A stretch of DNA of 64,000 bases from Corynebacterium tuberculostearicum. GTDB taxonomy: Bacteria; Actinomycetota; Actinomycetes; Mycobacteriales; Mycobacteriaceae. Shown here in pieces: positions 1 to 7,568 of this stretch. Where the stretch lies: assembly GCF_030506365.1 (NCBI RefSeq), contig NZ_CP073092.1, forward strand, positions 1,178,001 through 1,242,000, written 5' to 3'. Made by a program: the position numbers and the translations under genes. The notes under the pieces are model-generated. The model saw only the letters and a program-made list of their open reading frames with translations. It was not told the DNA's origin and did no database searches. The first letter of the stretch is position 1, and each line of letters begins with the position of its first letter.

Positions 1-1651
1 ACGAGTTGCCTCTTTGATGAAAGAAACTGACATCGATGTCTTAGCGGGCGGACCGCCATGTCAGCCTTTTTCTAAAGCTGGGCGTAATGGCATTCGCTAT
101 CTTGTTGAGAAAGGTATGCGTGATCCTGACGATCAGCGTCGAAACCTTTGGCGTGCGTATTTGGAAGTAGCCCTCCTTGCTCGTCCGAAAGCCGTTGTCA
201 TGGAAAATGTTCCAGACATGGCTTTGGACGATGAAATGTTCATCATGCGAAGCATGATTGAGGAACTGGAACAAGCCGGTTACAGCGTTGAAAGCCGTGT
301 TATTGATACATGGCGTTACGGGGTTCCTCAATTCCGCCAGCGCTATATTCTTGTAGCTCTTAGAGACAGCGTTAAATTCGATTGGCCAGAGGAAGTAACG
401 AAAAAGGTTACTGTCTGGAATGCAATTGGCGATATGCCTGAAGTAGAAGGTGGTTGGCGTCCTGAGGGAGGCGCTGATGGATGGATTGAATATTCAGGTC
501 CGAAGACTGAGTTCCAGAAGTATATTCGCCGAGGTGTTTCGAACGCGGACGCTAGCAGGCTCTACGACCACATCACACGACCTGTACGTGAGGATGACAA
601 GCTCGCTTTTGAAATGATGACTTCAGATACGAAGTACTCGGATCTTCCAGCTCATCTTCAGCGCTATCGATCAGACATTTTTAACGATAAGTACAAGCGG
701 CTAGACGAAAATGATCTTTCAAGGACGATCACTGCGCATATCGCTAAAGATGGCTATGGTTTCATCCACCCACGCCAGTCTCGGACTCTAACCGTACGTG
801 AAGCTGCGCGACTGCAGACCTTCCCAGATGACTTCCGCTTCAGCGGTCCGCCGAGTGCTGCTTTCAAACAAATTGGTAACGCCGTCCCAGTTCGATTGGG
901 CGAAAATATCGGAAAGTCTGTACTCGATTCTCTAGAGCGAAATACGAGTAAGCCCTATGACTCAATCGCGACCTCGGAAACCCTTGCTAAGTGGTACAAT
1001 GAACAGCCCGAAGCTAACCTCATGTGGCCGTGGATTCGAGAAGGCAATCGTTGGCACGTTCTGATCTGTGAAATCTTCCTAGAACGAGCAACGCGCGGTC
1101 AAGTCCAAATGTTGTGGCCATTGATTCAAAGTTTGGAAGGACCAACGCGGGAATCTGGCGTCCCGGAAAGCTCTTTTAGGACGGTCGTGGGTGTGTTCCA
1201 AGGCGAGCGTTTTGAGAAACGTCGTGAGAAGTTCTCACAAATCGTAGAACAAGTTAACGAAAAACCTGCAGAGTTTTGGAAGCCAAGCATCGATCCTGAC
1301 GTATTTCCTGCGACTAATCCTGCGCTACGAAATATCCTTGAGCTCTCCTCGCCTGATGCCGGTGTGGAAGGTAAGAGCGAAGAGCCGGTTATCGTCGCGA
1401 AGGGTGTTTTGCGTGTTACATCGCGTTTTCAGGGAACCGATACAGAGTCACGTAACAAACAATCCGATGGGCGAATCAGCATCGCAAGACTGCTTGGCCT
1501 AAATGAAAATTCTCGCAGTGCTCATTTGGCTCTGTTCGAATTAGGTAGAACCGTGTGCGTAAGTGAAGGTCCGCGGTGTAGCTCGTGTCCCTTGCAGCGG
1601 TGGTGCGAATACGCACGCACTGCAACGGGCTCAGCTGACGTTCTCTTTTAA
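1..1651 (+). CDS. C5-cytosine DNA methyltransferase fused to a degenerate HhH-GPD/Fe-S domain (5' end cut by window)
   Basis: The reading frame is open from base 2, so the true start and SAM-binding motif I (FxGxGG) lie outside the window. Residues are numbered here from the codon at base 14. Methyltransferase motifs seen: GGPPCQPF with catalytic Cys16, ENV (64-66), QFRQRY, then RxLTVREAARLQTFP and FKQIGNAVP at the end of the catalytic part. From about residue 337 the sequence changes to a MutY/Nth-like pattern: a PW..R...WHVLICEIFLERA segment and a terminal C-X6-C-X2-C-X5-C [4Fe-4S] motif at Cys515, 522, 525 and 531, preceded by ALFELGRTVC. The usual catalytic Asp (VDxNV) is replaced (VAKGV, Ala462) and the HhH hairpin is not recognisable. 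Likely role: protective methylation of the host genome, with a glycosylase-derived DNA-binding or mismatch domain. It converges on the minus-strand restriction operon with a 4-base overlap. Confidence 0.9.
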   Translation, partial: RVASLMKETDIDVLAGGPPCQPFSKAGRNGIRYLVEKGMRDPDDQRRNLWRAYLEVALLARPKAVVMENVPDMALDDEMFIMRSMIEELEQAGYSVESRVIDTWRYGVPQFRQRYILVALRDSVKFDWPEEVTKKVTVWNAIGDMPEVEGGWRPEGGADGWIEYSGPKTEFQKYIRRGVSNADASRLYDHITRPVREDDKLAFEMMTSDTKYSDLPAHLQRYRSDIFNDKYKRLDENDLSRTITAHIAKDGYGFIHPRQSRTLTVREAARLQTFPDDFRFSGPPSAAFKQIGNAVPVRLGENIGKSVLDSLERNTSKPYDSIATSETLAKWYNEQPEANLMWPWIREGNRWHVLICEIFLERATRGQVQMLWPLIQSLEGPTRESGVPESSFRTVVGVFQGERFEKRREKFSQIVEQVNEKPAEFWKPSIDPDVFPATNPALRNILELSSPDAGVEGKSEEPVIVAKGVLRVTSRFQGTDTESRNKQSDGRISIARLLGLNENSRSAHLALFELGRTVCVSEGPRCSSCPLQRWCEYARTATGSADVLF

Positions 1652-2928
1652 TCGAAACCGAGGTGCTTCGCTAGTTCCGGCATTTCAGCCTTGAGGAGCT
1701 CAGAGATTGCTTCCAAAGCCTTGAAGTTACCGGTTCTAGCTGCCGCGGTTCGGAGAGCTAGGCCGATAGATTCACCGGACTCACTTCCACCAAAGTCAGG
1801 TTTGAATTCAGGCAGTTTTTCCTCGTCTACCAGTTTCCGCGCGTTCTCACGACGGTAAGCAGCGTCTGCTGCAATGCAAAGCTCATTGACTGGCCTTGCA
1901 AGCATTTTGCGTAACTGGCCCGGAAGATTCACCCGCATTTTGGCGACATTGATGTTGAACGCGTCGTCAAGGGTGGTGCCGAAATCGACAGATGCCCGAG
2001 CCAGCTTGGTGTGCTCATCAATCGTGCGGATTTTGGACCATCCGCCCCATTGGACCAAGCGGTCAGCTCGATAGATATATAGACCTTGCTGCTTGTTCCA
2101 TTTGTCGATACCGGAGGCAGCATCGAAAGCTTCGCGAGAACTAAATTCGCTTCGCTGGGGTAGAAGGAATCGCCTGACCGTGACGGTGCCTGTGATGTCA
2201 CCGTGTTCGATTTCAAATTCGTCTGAATCGAGCTCCTGAGTGTGAGGCTCGGAGCGTGCAAAAGGATCCCAAGGATTCAGCGATTCTCCGTTAACTTGAA
2301 TCTCCACCTTTGCGTAGGCTTCGCCGGAAAGGAATCGGTGGAAAACCATCGACAAGTAGGAAGAAAGTTTTGGAGCAAGGTTTTCGATACGGCGCCTTGC
2401 CCAACCACTGTCAGGAGACTTGGCTGGCAGCAGTCGGTCTAGTTTGTTCCATATGACGAACGTTCCGCTTTCACCGAAGTGCTCAGCGGCGAGAGCAATT
2501 ACTTCTTCCTCTTCACTGTGATCAAGTGTGACCCAGTCGTCGACTGTCTGGATGAAATCCAGATCAAGAATCCTTGCTTGGAGTGGAGCGTTGCTCGACT
2601 TACTGATGACTGAAAGACGCTTGCATTGCGAGAGCGATGCTGTCTTCAGGCCTAGGCCGTAACGGCCCAGTTCTTGGTCGGCATAGCTACGTCGGCTACC
2701 AAATCGCATAGCTTCGTCGATTGCTTGCGCAGTCATTCCATCACCGTCGTCTTTAATGATGACTGAGGAATTTTTGCCGTCGAATTCGATATCGATTGCT
2801 ATCTTTGTGGCGCCGGCAGCAATTGAGTTATCGACAATATCTGCAACTGCAGATTCAAAGCTGTATCCGATATCTCTCAGGGAGGTAGTCAATCGGCGTG
2901 CAGAGGGAGCGATAGAAATCTGATTCAT
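1648..2928 (-). CDS. GHKL (HSP90/MORC/MutL-like) ATPase, restriction-system component
   Basis: A 426-residue protein with an N-terminal GHKL ATPase: N box with IVDNS (Asn34), G1 box KDDGDGM (60-65) and G2 box GRYGLGLKTAS (88-98). The family uses ATP to close a dimeric clamp. Prokaryotic MORC/MutL-like ATPases linked to restriction-modification genes were described by Iyer, Abhiman and Aravind (2008). The middle of the protein probably forms the S5-like transducer domain; the C-terminus (about 360-426) is helical and unassigned. It is the last gene of the minus-strand operon. Its ATG overlaps the stop of the upstream gene by one base (TAATG), so the two are translationally coupled. The exact function in restriction is inferred from context. 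Confidence 0.85.
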   Translation of the reverse strand: MNQISIAPSARRLTTSLRDIGYSFESAVADIVDNSIAAGATKIAIDIEFDGKNSSVIIKDDGDGMTAQAIDEAMRFGSRRSYADQELGRYGLGLKTASLSQCKRLSVISKSSNAPLQARILDLDFIQTVDDWVTLDHSEEEEVIALAAEHFGESGTFVIWNKLDRLLPAKSPDSGWARRRIENLAPKLSSYLSMVFHRFLSGEAYAKVEIQVNGESLNPWDPFARSEPHTQELDSDEFEIEHGDITGTVTVRRFLLPQRSEFSSREAFDAASGIDKWNKQQGLYIYRADRLVQWGGWSKIRTIDEHTKLARASVDFGTTLDDAFNINVAKMRVNLPGQLRKMLARPVNELCIAADAAYRRENARKLVDEEKLPEFKPDFGGSESGESIGLALRTAAARTGNFKALEAISELLKAEMPELAKHLGFD

Positions 2929-3692
2929 TATTCCTTTGTCCGCTTTTCGTTCTCGTATTCAACGCAGGAATTTTCGATCACTGGAATTAGTAACTCTCGC
3001 AGTTCGTCTTCCTTGTAAAAATCAAAGTCTATCAATGGCACTAGGCGCCGGACGTGTAGAGCGGCCAGACGCATGACCTCGGAGCGAGCAAGTTGCGTGT
3101 GATGCTTGTAAACCTCATCGAAAGCCGAAATGATTGCGCGCGCATTTATAGGATTGGCAGACAAGCTCGGACGCTCCATGACGCCTACGGCTTCGTCCTC
3201 ACCAATCTTTTCGTTAAGGGTCTTTCCTAGCGTGGCTTGTCGCCACCAGAGTTTACGGAAAACATTTCGGTCACCGCCGAGCCAACGCTCGAAATCATAC
3301 TTTGCATCGACATTTGGGTAGCGCCAAGCAGCTATGTCAGGAAGCAGCGCTAGAGTTAGAAAGTTCCAGATCTCTCCGTTCGCTGCTTCGGCGGGAACTA
3401 GATCAATACTGTTGTAGAGAATGCCAGCCGCTGGTTGGTCGAAGCTTCTTACCGCCTGACGCCCCAATTGCTCTGGAAAACCAAGTTCGTTTGCGAGCGC
3501 AACAATTTTCTTTCGTACCTCTGACAGCTCCGACTCTTCGACGAGTAAGGTCGCAAGTGGATCGTGATACTGCATTTCATGTCGCGTGGCGGCAAATTGC
3601 GTAAGTTCACTTGGGTCGTTAAATCGAGAGAAATCCCCGATTAACGAAATGGCGACCGAGTTGGTGAGTCGTGGGAAATACGTGATTGCCAT
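2928..3692 (-). CDS. DUF6339-like protein in the restriction operon
   Basis: A 254-residue soluble protein with no signal peptide or membrane segment. It begins with ITYFPRLTNS and has a central aromatic stretch with LPDIAAWRYP and a W-rich FRKLWWRQATLG segment. This resembles the DUF6339 family as I remember it, which occurs next to Z1/PD-(D/E)XK/GHKL genes. No catalytic motif is evident. Its ATG abuts the stop of the upstream gene with no gap, and its own stop overlaps the next start by one base. This argues for a stoichiometric subunit or adaptor of the system. Function is unknown. Confidence 0.7.
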   Translation of the reverse strand: MAITYFPRLTNSVAISLIGDFSRFNDPSELTQFAATRHEMQYHDPLATLLVEESELSEVRKKIVALANELGFPEQLGRQAVRSFDQPAAGILYNSIDLVPAEAANGEIWNFLTLALLPDIAAWRYPNVDAKYDFERWLGGDRNVFRKLWWRQATLGKTLNEKIGEDEAVGVMERPSLSANPINARAIISAFDEVYKHHTQLARSEVMRLAALHVRRLVPLIDFDFYKEDELRELLIPVIENSCVEYENEKRTKE

Positions 3693-4598
3693 TTATTTGG
3701 ATTCCTTGAAAGTAAACGCTTGGACAGTCGCGAAAAGGGTGGATGGATCGTTGGCGATGTCGGCGTATGGCTTCTCCGGGAATAGTGCCTGGGCGAGATT
3801 GAAAATGCTTTCTGCCAGCGAGCCAGAAAACAGGCTATGACTTTCTAAGTTTTCGATTTCGTCCAAGCTTGGAGCGCGCAGGAGAAGCTGCGTAACAATG
3901 TCGGTTTGGAGATAACGCTCCCACATCTGTTTTTCTTTGCCAGAACCCTTTTCAAGCATTCTGCGGCTAGTGGGGTGAGCTGTGTTGATGAGGATTCTCA
4001 GGCCTGCTTGAACAGGCAGGAGAACGTCAGGAGAAACCTGCACTTTCCACATTGCCATTTGCGGGCGAATTCCGGTTTCTTTGAAATCCAGGGGAGTGAT
4101 GGACATTTGTGACCCATCGCCCTCTAACCGAATCCGAAGTGGATAGCTGGCCCATAGGCGCGACCCAGGACGCTCTGGCGGAATTAAGTCCTCGTAGGCT
4201 ACGCCTGGAGTCTCGAGGTCGACGTTGATTGCAATCTGAAGTTCTCCGCCGAGCAACAAACTGTCCAGCTCAAAGTGCAGCGTATTTTTGCCATCATGAA
4301 GCGATTGGCGAGGGCTTGCACCGCGTTGCCTAGTCTTGTTGCAGGACCAAGAGATTAGCCCTGAATATTCCGGTAAGTCTTCATCAGCAGCGAAAGAAAT
4401 GAACCCCGCTTCCTTGGTAAACCGCTCGAAGTCGAAATCTAATTCTGCGAAGACTTCCACTTTGGATTCATAATCCCAAGTCGGGAGCTCTTCCGTTTTG
4501 CTGTCGAATGCTTCTCCGTCGATTACGACCTTGAAATCAATTATTTCGATGGAGTCTTGGGAAGGACGGTTGTAGCCAAAACTGACTGCGTTACTCAT
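3693..4598 (-). CDS. Unrecognised protein of the restriction operon
   Basis: I do not recognise this 301-residue protein. The predicted sequence alternates hydrophobic and charged residues in a strand-rich pattern in the first two thirds (for example SIEIIDFKVVID and LQIAINVDLETPG). The last third is more helical. There is no signal peptide, membrane helix or obvious catalytic motif. The start chosen is ATG at 4598, which overlaps the upstream GHKL gene by 8 bases and has GGAG about nine bases ahead. A TTG at 4613 is the alternative. Its position between two GHKL ATPase-associated genes suggests a structural or DNA-recognition subunit, by inference only. Confidence 0.75.
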   Translation of the reverse strand: MSNAVSFGYNRPSQDSIEIIDFKVVIDGEAFDSKTEELPTWDYESKVEVFAELDFDFERFTKEAGFISFAADEDLPEYSGLISWSCNKTRQRGASPRQSLHDGKNTLHFELDSLLLGGELQIAINVDLETPGVAYEDLIPPERPGSRLWASYPLRIRLEGDGSQMSITPLDFKETGIRPQMAMWKVQVSPDVLLPVQAGLRILINTAHPTSRRMLEKGSGKEKQMWERYLQTDIVTQLLLRAPSLDEIENLESHSLFSGSLAESIFNLAQALFPEKPYADIANDPSTLFATVQAFTFKESK

Positions 4599-6570
4599 CT
4601 GTGCTTTCTCCAATCACAATCGAATTAGGTTTTAGGTTGTACTCGAACTCAAATCGAAGTGAGACGGCGGTGTCGTTTGGTTGCCAAACGTCGACTAGCA
4701 ACGAAGCCTCTGGCGATTCGAGCAGGATCGGTGCATCAGCGGAAGCTAATGCATTTGATGCTGTATTTTCTTCGTCTGCCGTAAAGGCAATCTTTTCAAT
4801 CTTCGGAACAGGTACGCCTAGTTTCGACAACTGTTCGTAAAGGTCACCTTTATCGGAGTTTACTGCGGGTTGAATCGTCAATCCCGCGGGCAGTTTATTA
4901 GACGGAATTTGTACATCGACGCTGAACGTTGTGTGCTTTCCGCCTTCTGCCTTTCGAATGGAATCGATTTCAGAGTTTGCAGTCGCGCGCGAGGAGGATT
5001 TCTTGCGTTGAACAGTTTTCAGCTTTGGCTTGATATAGCGGTTGCTGGTACCGCCTTCTGCATTAGAAATTAGCGTGCCTAGGGAACTAGACAGTTCCGC
5101 CGCTGAGCGAAAGTGTTGGCTTCGAGTGGGACGGGCATTCTCAAGTCCGACTGATTGAAGCATTTCTCGCAGTCTCGTGAAGAAGACACTGACAGGGTTG
5201 TTTGTGCTTCCCCAAAACTCTTTTAGAAGCTCTACATCGTGGGCAATCGTCTCACGGTTCCACTGGTGGTGCGCAGCCGGCTCGCTTCGGGCAAATACGC
5301 GGTCAGCCTCGGGGTCTGCCAAAAAGACTCCACAATACGGTTTTCCGTTTGCAGCTTCTGGAGCTTGGTAATATTCGACGACCATTCGGGGATTTCGCAG
5401 CGTGGCAACGTGGTTGGAAATATCCTGTCCGATGACAGTTTGCTCAGAAGAGATTGCATCGTTCAAACTCACGATCGCCAGCGTGCCTAGATCCTTCTTA
5501 GGACGCTTGCCCGAAATCGTCGTTAGACGACCAAAGTAGCTGTTATTCCAGACATTTGACGGCGGCTTTGGATTAGAAACTGCCTCTGAGTAGGCCATTA
5601 CAAAAGGACGGAGGCCTTGATCCTTTTTTGGGTCGGGAATTTTCATTTGCTCACGCTTGTAGGAAACACTGAATTCGATCGGATCCATACCCGTGTCGAT
5701 ATCAATCATGTGTGGCCAAGCCCAACGAGTAAGGGAACTTGCGATTTGTTGAAGAACAATGCGGCCGCTGTCTAGGCCGGATTTAACCTGGTCTTCTTGG
5801 ACAGAGAGATCAGGATTCAAAATCATGATTGAAGTACCGGTCTGCCGATCTTCGGTGAAGTAGCTGTCGAGGCCCAAAACTGCTGCAATTGCATCGGCAA
5901 TTTGGCCTGTATAGGGTTCAGCAAACTCGGTGCGGTCAGTGCCGGTTTCCTCAACGGCGTGCTCTCCCCACCAGTGCCGGCCGGTGTAAGCGATATTGTC
6001 AGCTTGAAAGTCATCGGCATTAGACATGGCGATGAGTCGATTAACACGCTGACCATTTTCATCGATGGTTCGCGTGTAGACGACGATAGTCTTAACTTCG
6101 CTGGCGATGAAGAAGACGCCTTTGCCGAAGCCGTAAGTACCACCGGCTACCTTCTTGGTGTCGCTTCGACCGATGTTCCTAACGAATGAGTTGAAATCGG
6201 TAGGTCCGTCTACCGCAGCTGTTGCAATACTCGGGCCGCGAAGCCCGTACGTTCCAGAATCGCTAACAGTCAGTGCGGACAGACTGCCTGACTCAAGCGC
6301 GGATTCAAGCTGCGGAATTCCGACAAAGTCATTGCCAAAGACATCGTTCTTTAAACAATCGATTTGATGTTGGTTCAGCTCTACAAAATCGATCGCGAAA
6401 GTGACGCCGTCATCGTGGGATGCACGATCGCGGGCATCCCAACTGTTTTGCAAAGTCTCGCGGGTGAACATGTCCCAAGCAGAAAGAGCCTGGCTTTTCA
6501 TCGTTCGAGTTACGGAGTTTGCGTAGACATCGCCGGAAGGATCGAACGGCTTTTTGTGGTGAAAAGGCAT
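4591..6570 (-). CDS. Second GHKL-type ATPase of the restriction operon
   Basis: A 659-residue protein with a recognisable but divergent GHKL ATPase at the N-terminus: N box RETLQNSWDAR (Asn42), G1-like VSDSGTYGL (Asp104, Gly106) and G2 GGTYGFGKG (143-151). A nearby acidic and aromatic region probably completes the nucleotide lid. The C-terminal half (about 300-659) contains no domain I can name; a low-complexity basic stretch rich in Lys and Ser lies near 520-535. It is much longer than, and clearly different in sequence from, the other GHKL ATPase at the end of the operon, so the system carries two non-identical clamp-type ATPases. It starts 3 bases after the stop of the PD-(D/E)XK gene. Confidence 0.8.
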   Translation of the reverse strand: MPFHHKKPFDPSGDVYANSVTRTMKSQALSAWDMFTRETLQNSWDARDRASHDDGVTFAIDFVELNQHQIDCLKNDVFGNDFVGIPQLESALESGSLSALTVSDSGTYGLRGPSIATAAVDGPTDFNSFVRNIGRSDTKKVAGGTYGFGKGVFFIASEVKTIVVYTRTIDENGQRVNRLIAMSNADDFQADNIAYTGRHWWGEHAVEETGTDRTEFAEPYTGQIADAIAAVLGLDSYFTEDRQTGTSIMILNPDLSVQEDQVKSGLDSGRIVLQQIASSLTRWAWPHMIDIDTGMDPIEFSVSYKREQMKIPDPKKDQGLRPFVMAYSEAVSNPKPPSNVWNNSYFGRLTTISGKRPKKDLGTLAIVSLNDAISSEQTVIGQDISNHVATLRNPRMVVEYYQAPEAANGKPYCGVFLADPEADRVFARSEPAAHHQWNRETIAHDVELLKEFWGSTNNPVSVFFTRLREMLQSVGLENARPTRSQHFRSAAELSSSLGTLISNAEGGTSNRYIKPKLKTVQRKKSSSRATANSEIDSIRKAEGGKHTTFSVDVQIPSNKLPAGLTIQPAVNSDKGDLYEQLSKLGVPVPKIEKIAFTADEENTASNALASADAPILLESPEASLLVDVWQPNDTAVSLRFEFEYNLKPNSIVIGESTDE

Positions 6571-6573
6571 GAG

Positions 6574-7566
6574 TTACTTAATGAATGAGGGGATTGGCCG
6601 GTATCCAGGGATAGAACTTGGGCCGGCTAGGTCAATTTTGTATTGGAGGTCGGAGATTCGGTTCGCGGGGTCTTTGACCTCCACTCGTGGGAACTCCTCA
6701 GTGATTTCAAATTCATGGACGTCAACCGCGAAATAGTTATTGAAGGCTTTCGAATGTGCTTCATCGAAAACATCTATCCCGAGGAGGTACATTTTTTCAG
6801 TGAAGCTTTCAATATTGAAAGCAGAGTATGTCTGAAGCTCCTCAACGAGGGACGGAATCGATAGCGCTCCGTCAGGATGGCGATTGTATCGACGAAATAC
6901 GAGGTATAGCGGTTTATTGTTAGGGGTTTCCAGCTGGTTCCTGCCGTGGATAGATACCAACATTCTGTCCGCAGATGCCGTTCCCTTGCACTCAATCGCG
7001 CAGTCGTTAAGCAGGAAGTCGTGACGCGTCTTTTCTGGGCCGTACCAAGATTCGACGGCATTGGGCACTTCATCATGAAGCAAACCGAGCAGCACTTCTA
7101 GTTCGCAGAGGAGCCCAACTTCAACCTGCGGATCGATAACGAACTGCTTATCGCTGGAGAAGAAGTGACGCCACTTCGCAAGGAAAGCCGACACATCAGT
7201 GATTGATGCGTTTTCTTTCCCGTCGAGGAAACCTAGAAGCTCATCTACAAAGAAATAAAAGATGCTTCGTTGATTCAAATCCCGAAGAATCAGTCGTGCT
7301 TGGAAGTCGGTGTCGATTCCATTGTTGACGACCTTTCGACGAGTCAGATGAATTGCCTTGCTCTTCCTGTCATCGACGAAGGTGTCGAATTCCTCCTGGG
7401 AAGTAGGTATAATCAGGCCAATTTTTCCCGAGTAATCGGAAAAGCATTGAACGGCGCCGGCAGAAATTCCTACACCAGTACTTAGTGCCCATTCCTCGCC
7501 ATTGTTGAGGTTCTGATCCTTCGAAACCGCCTGAAATAGAAATTCTGATTTGCTCAAAACTGACAT
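6574..7566 (-). CDS. PD-(D/E)XK nuclease-motif protein (DUF4420-like)
   Basis: A 330-residue protein whose core reads HDFLLNDCAIECKGT. Asp183, Glu192 and Lys194 fit the D-Xn-ExK signature of restriction-endonuclease-fold enzymes, and a preceding conserved glutamate-rich helix (around VGLLCELEVL) fits the first motif. It resembles proteins labelled PD-(D/E)XK motif protein/DUF4420, which recur beside Z1-domain genes. It is the likely DNA-cleaving subunit of the system. The gene starts 2 bases after the Z1 gene stops and ends 3 bases before the next ATG, so it lies inside one operon. Cleavage specificity cannot be read from the sequence. Confidence 0.85.
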   Translation of the reverse strand: MSVLSKSEFLFQAVSKDQNLNNGEEWALSTGVGISAGAVQCFSDYSGKIGLIIPTSQEEFDTFVDDRKSKAIHLTRRKVVNNGIDTDFQARLILRDLNQRSIFYFFVDELLGFLDGKENASITDVSAFLAKWRHFFSSDKQFVIDPQVEVGLLCELEVLLGLLHDEVPNAVESWYGPEKTRHDFLLNDCAIECKGTASADRMLVSIHGRNQLETPNNKPLYLVFRRYNRHPDGALSIPSLVEELQTYSAFNIESFTEKMYLLGIDVFDEAHSKAFNNYFAVDVHEFEITEEFPRVEVKDPANRISDLQYKIDLAGPSSIPGYRPIPSFIK

Positions 7567-7568
7567 TT

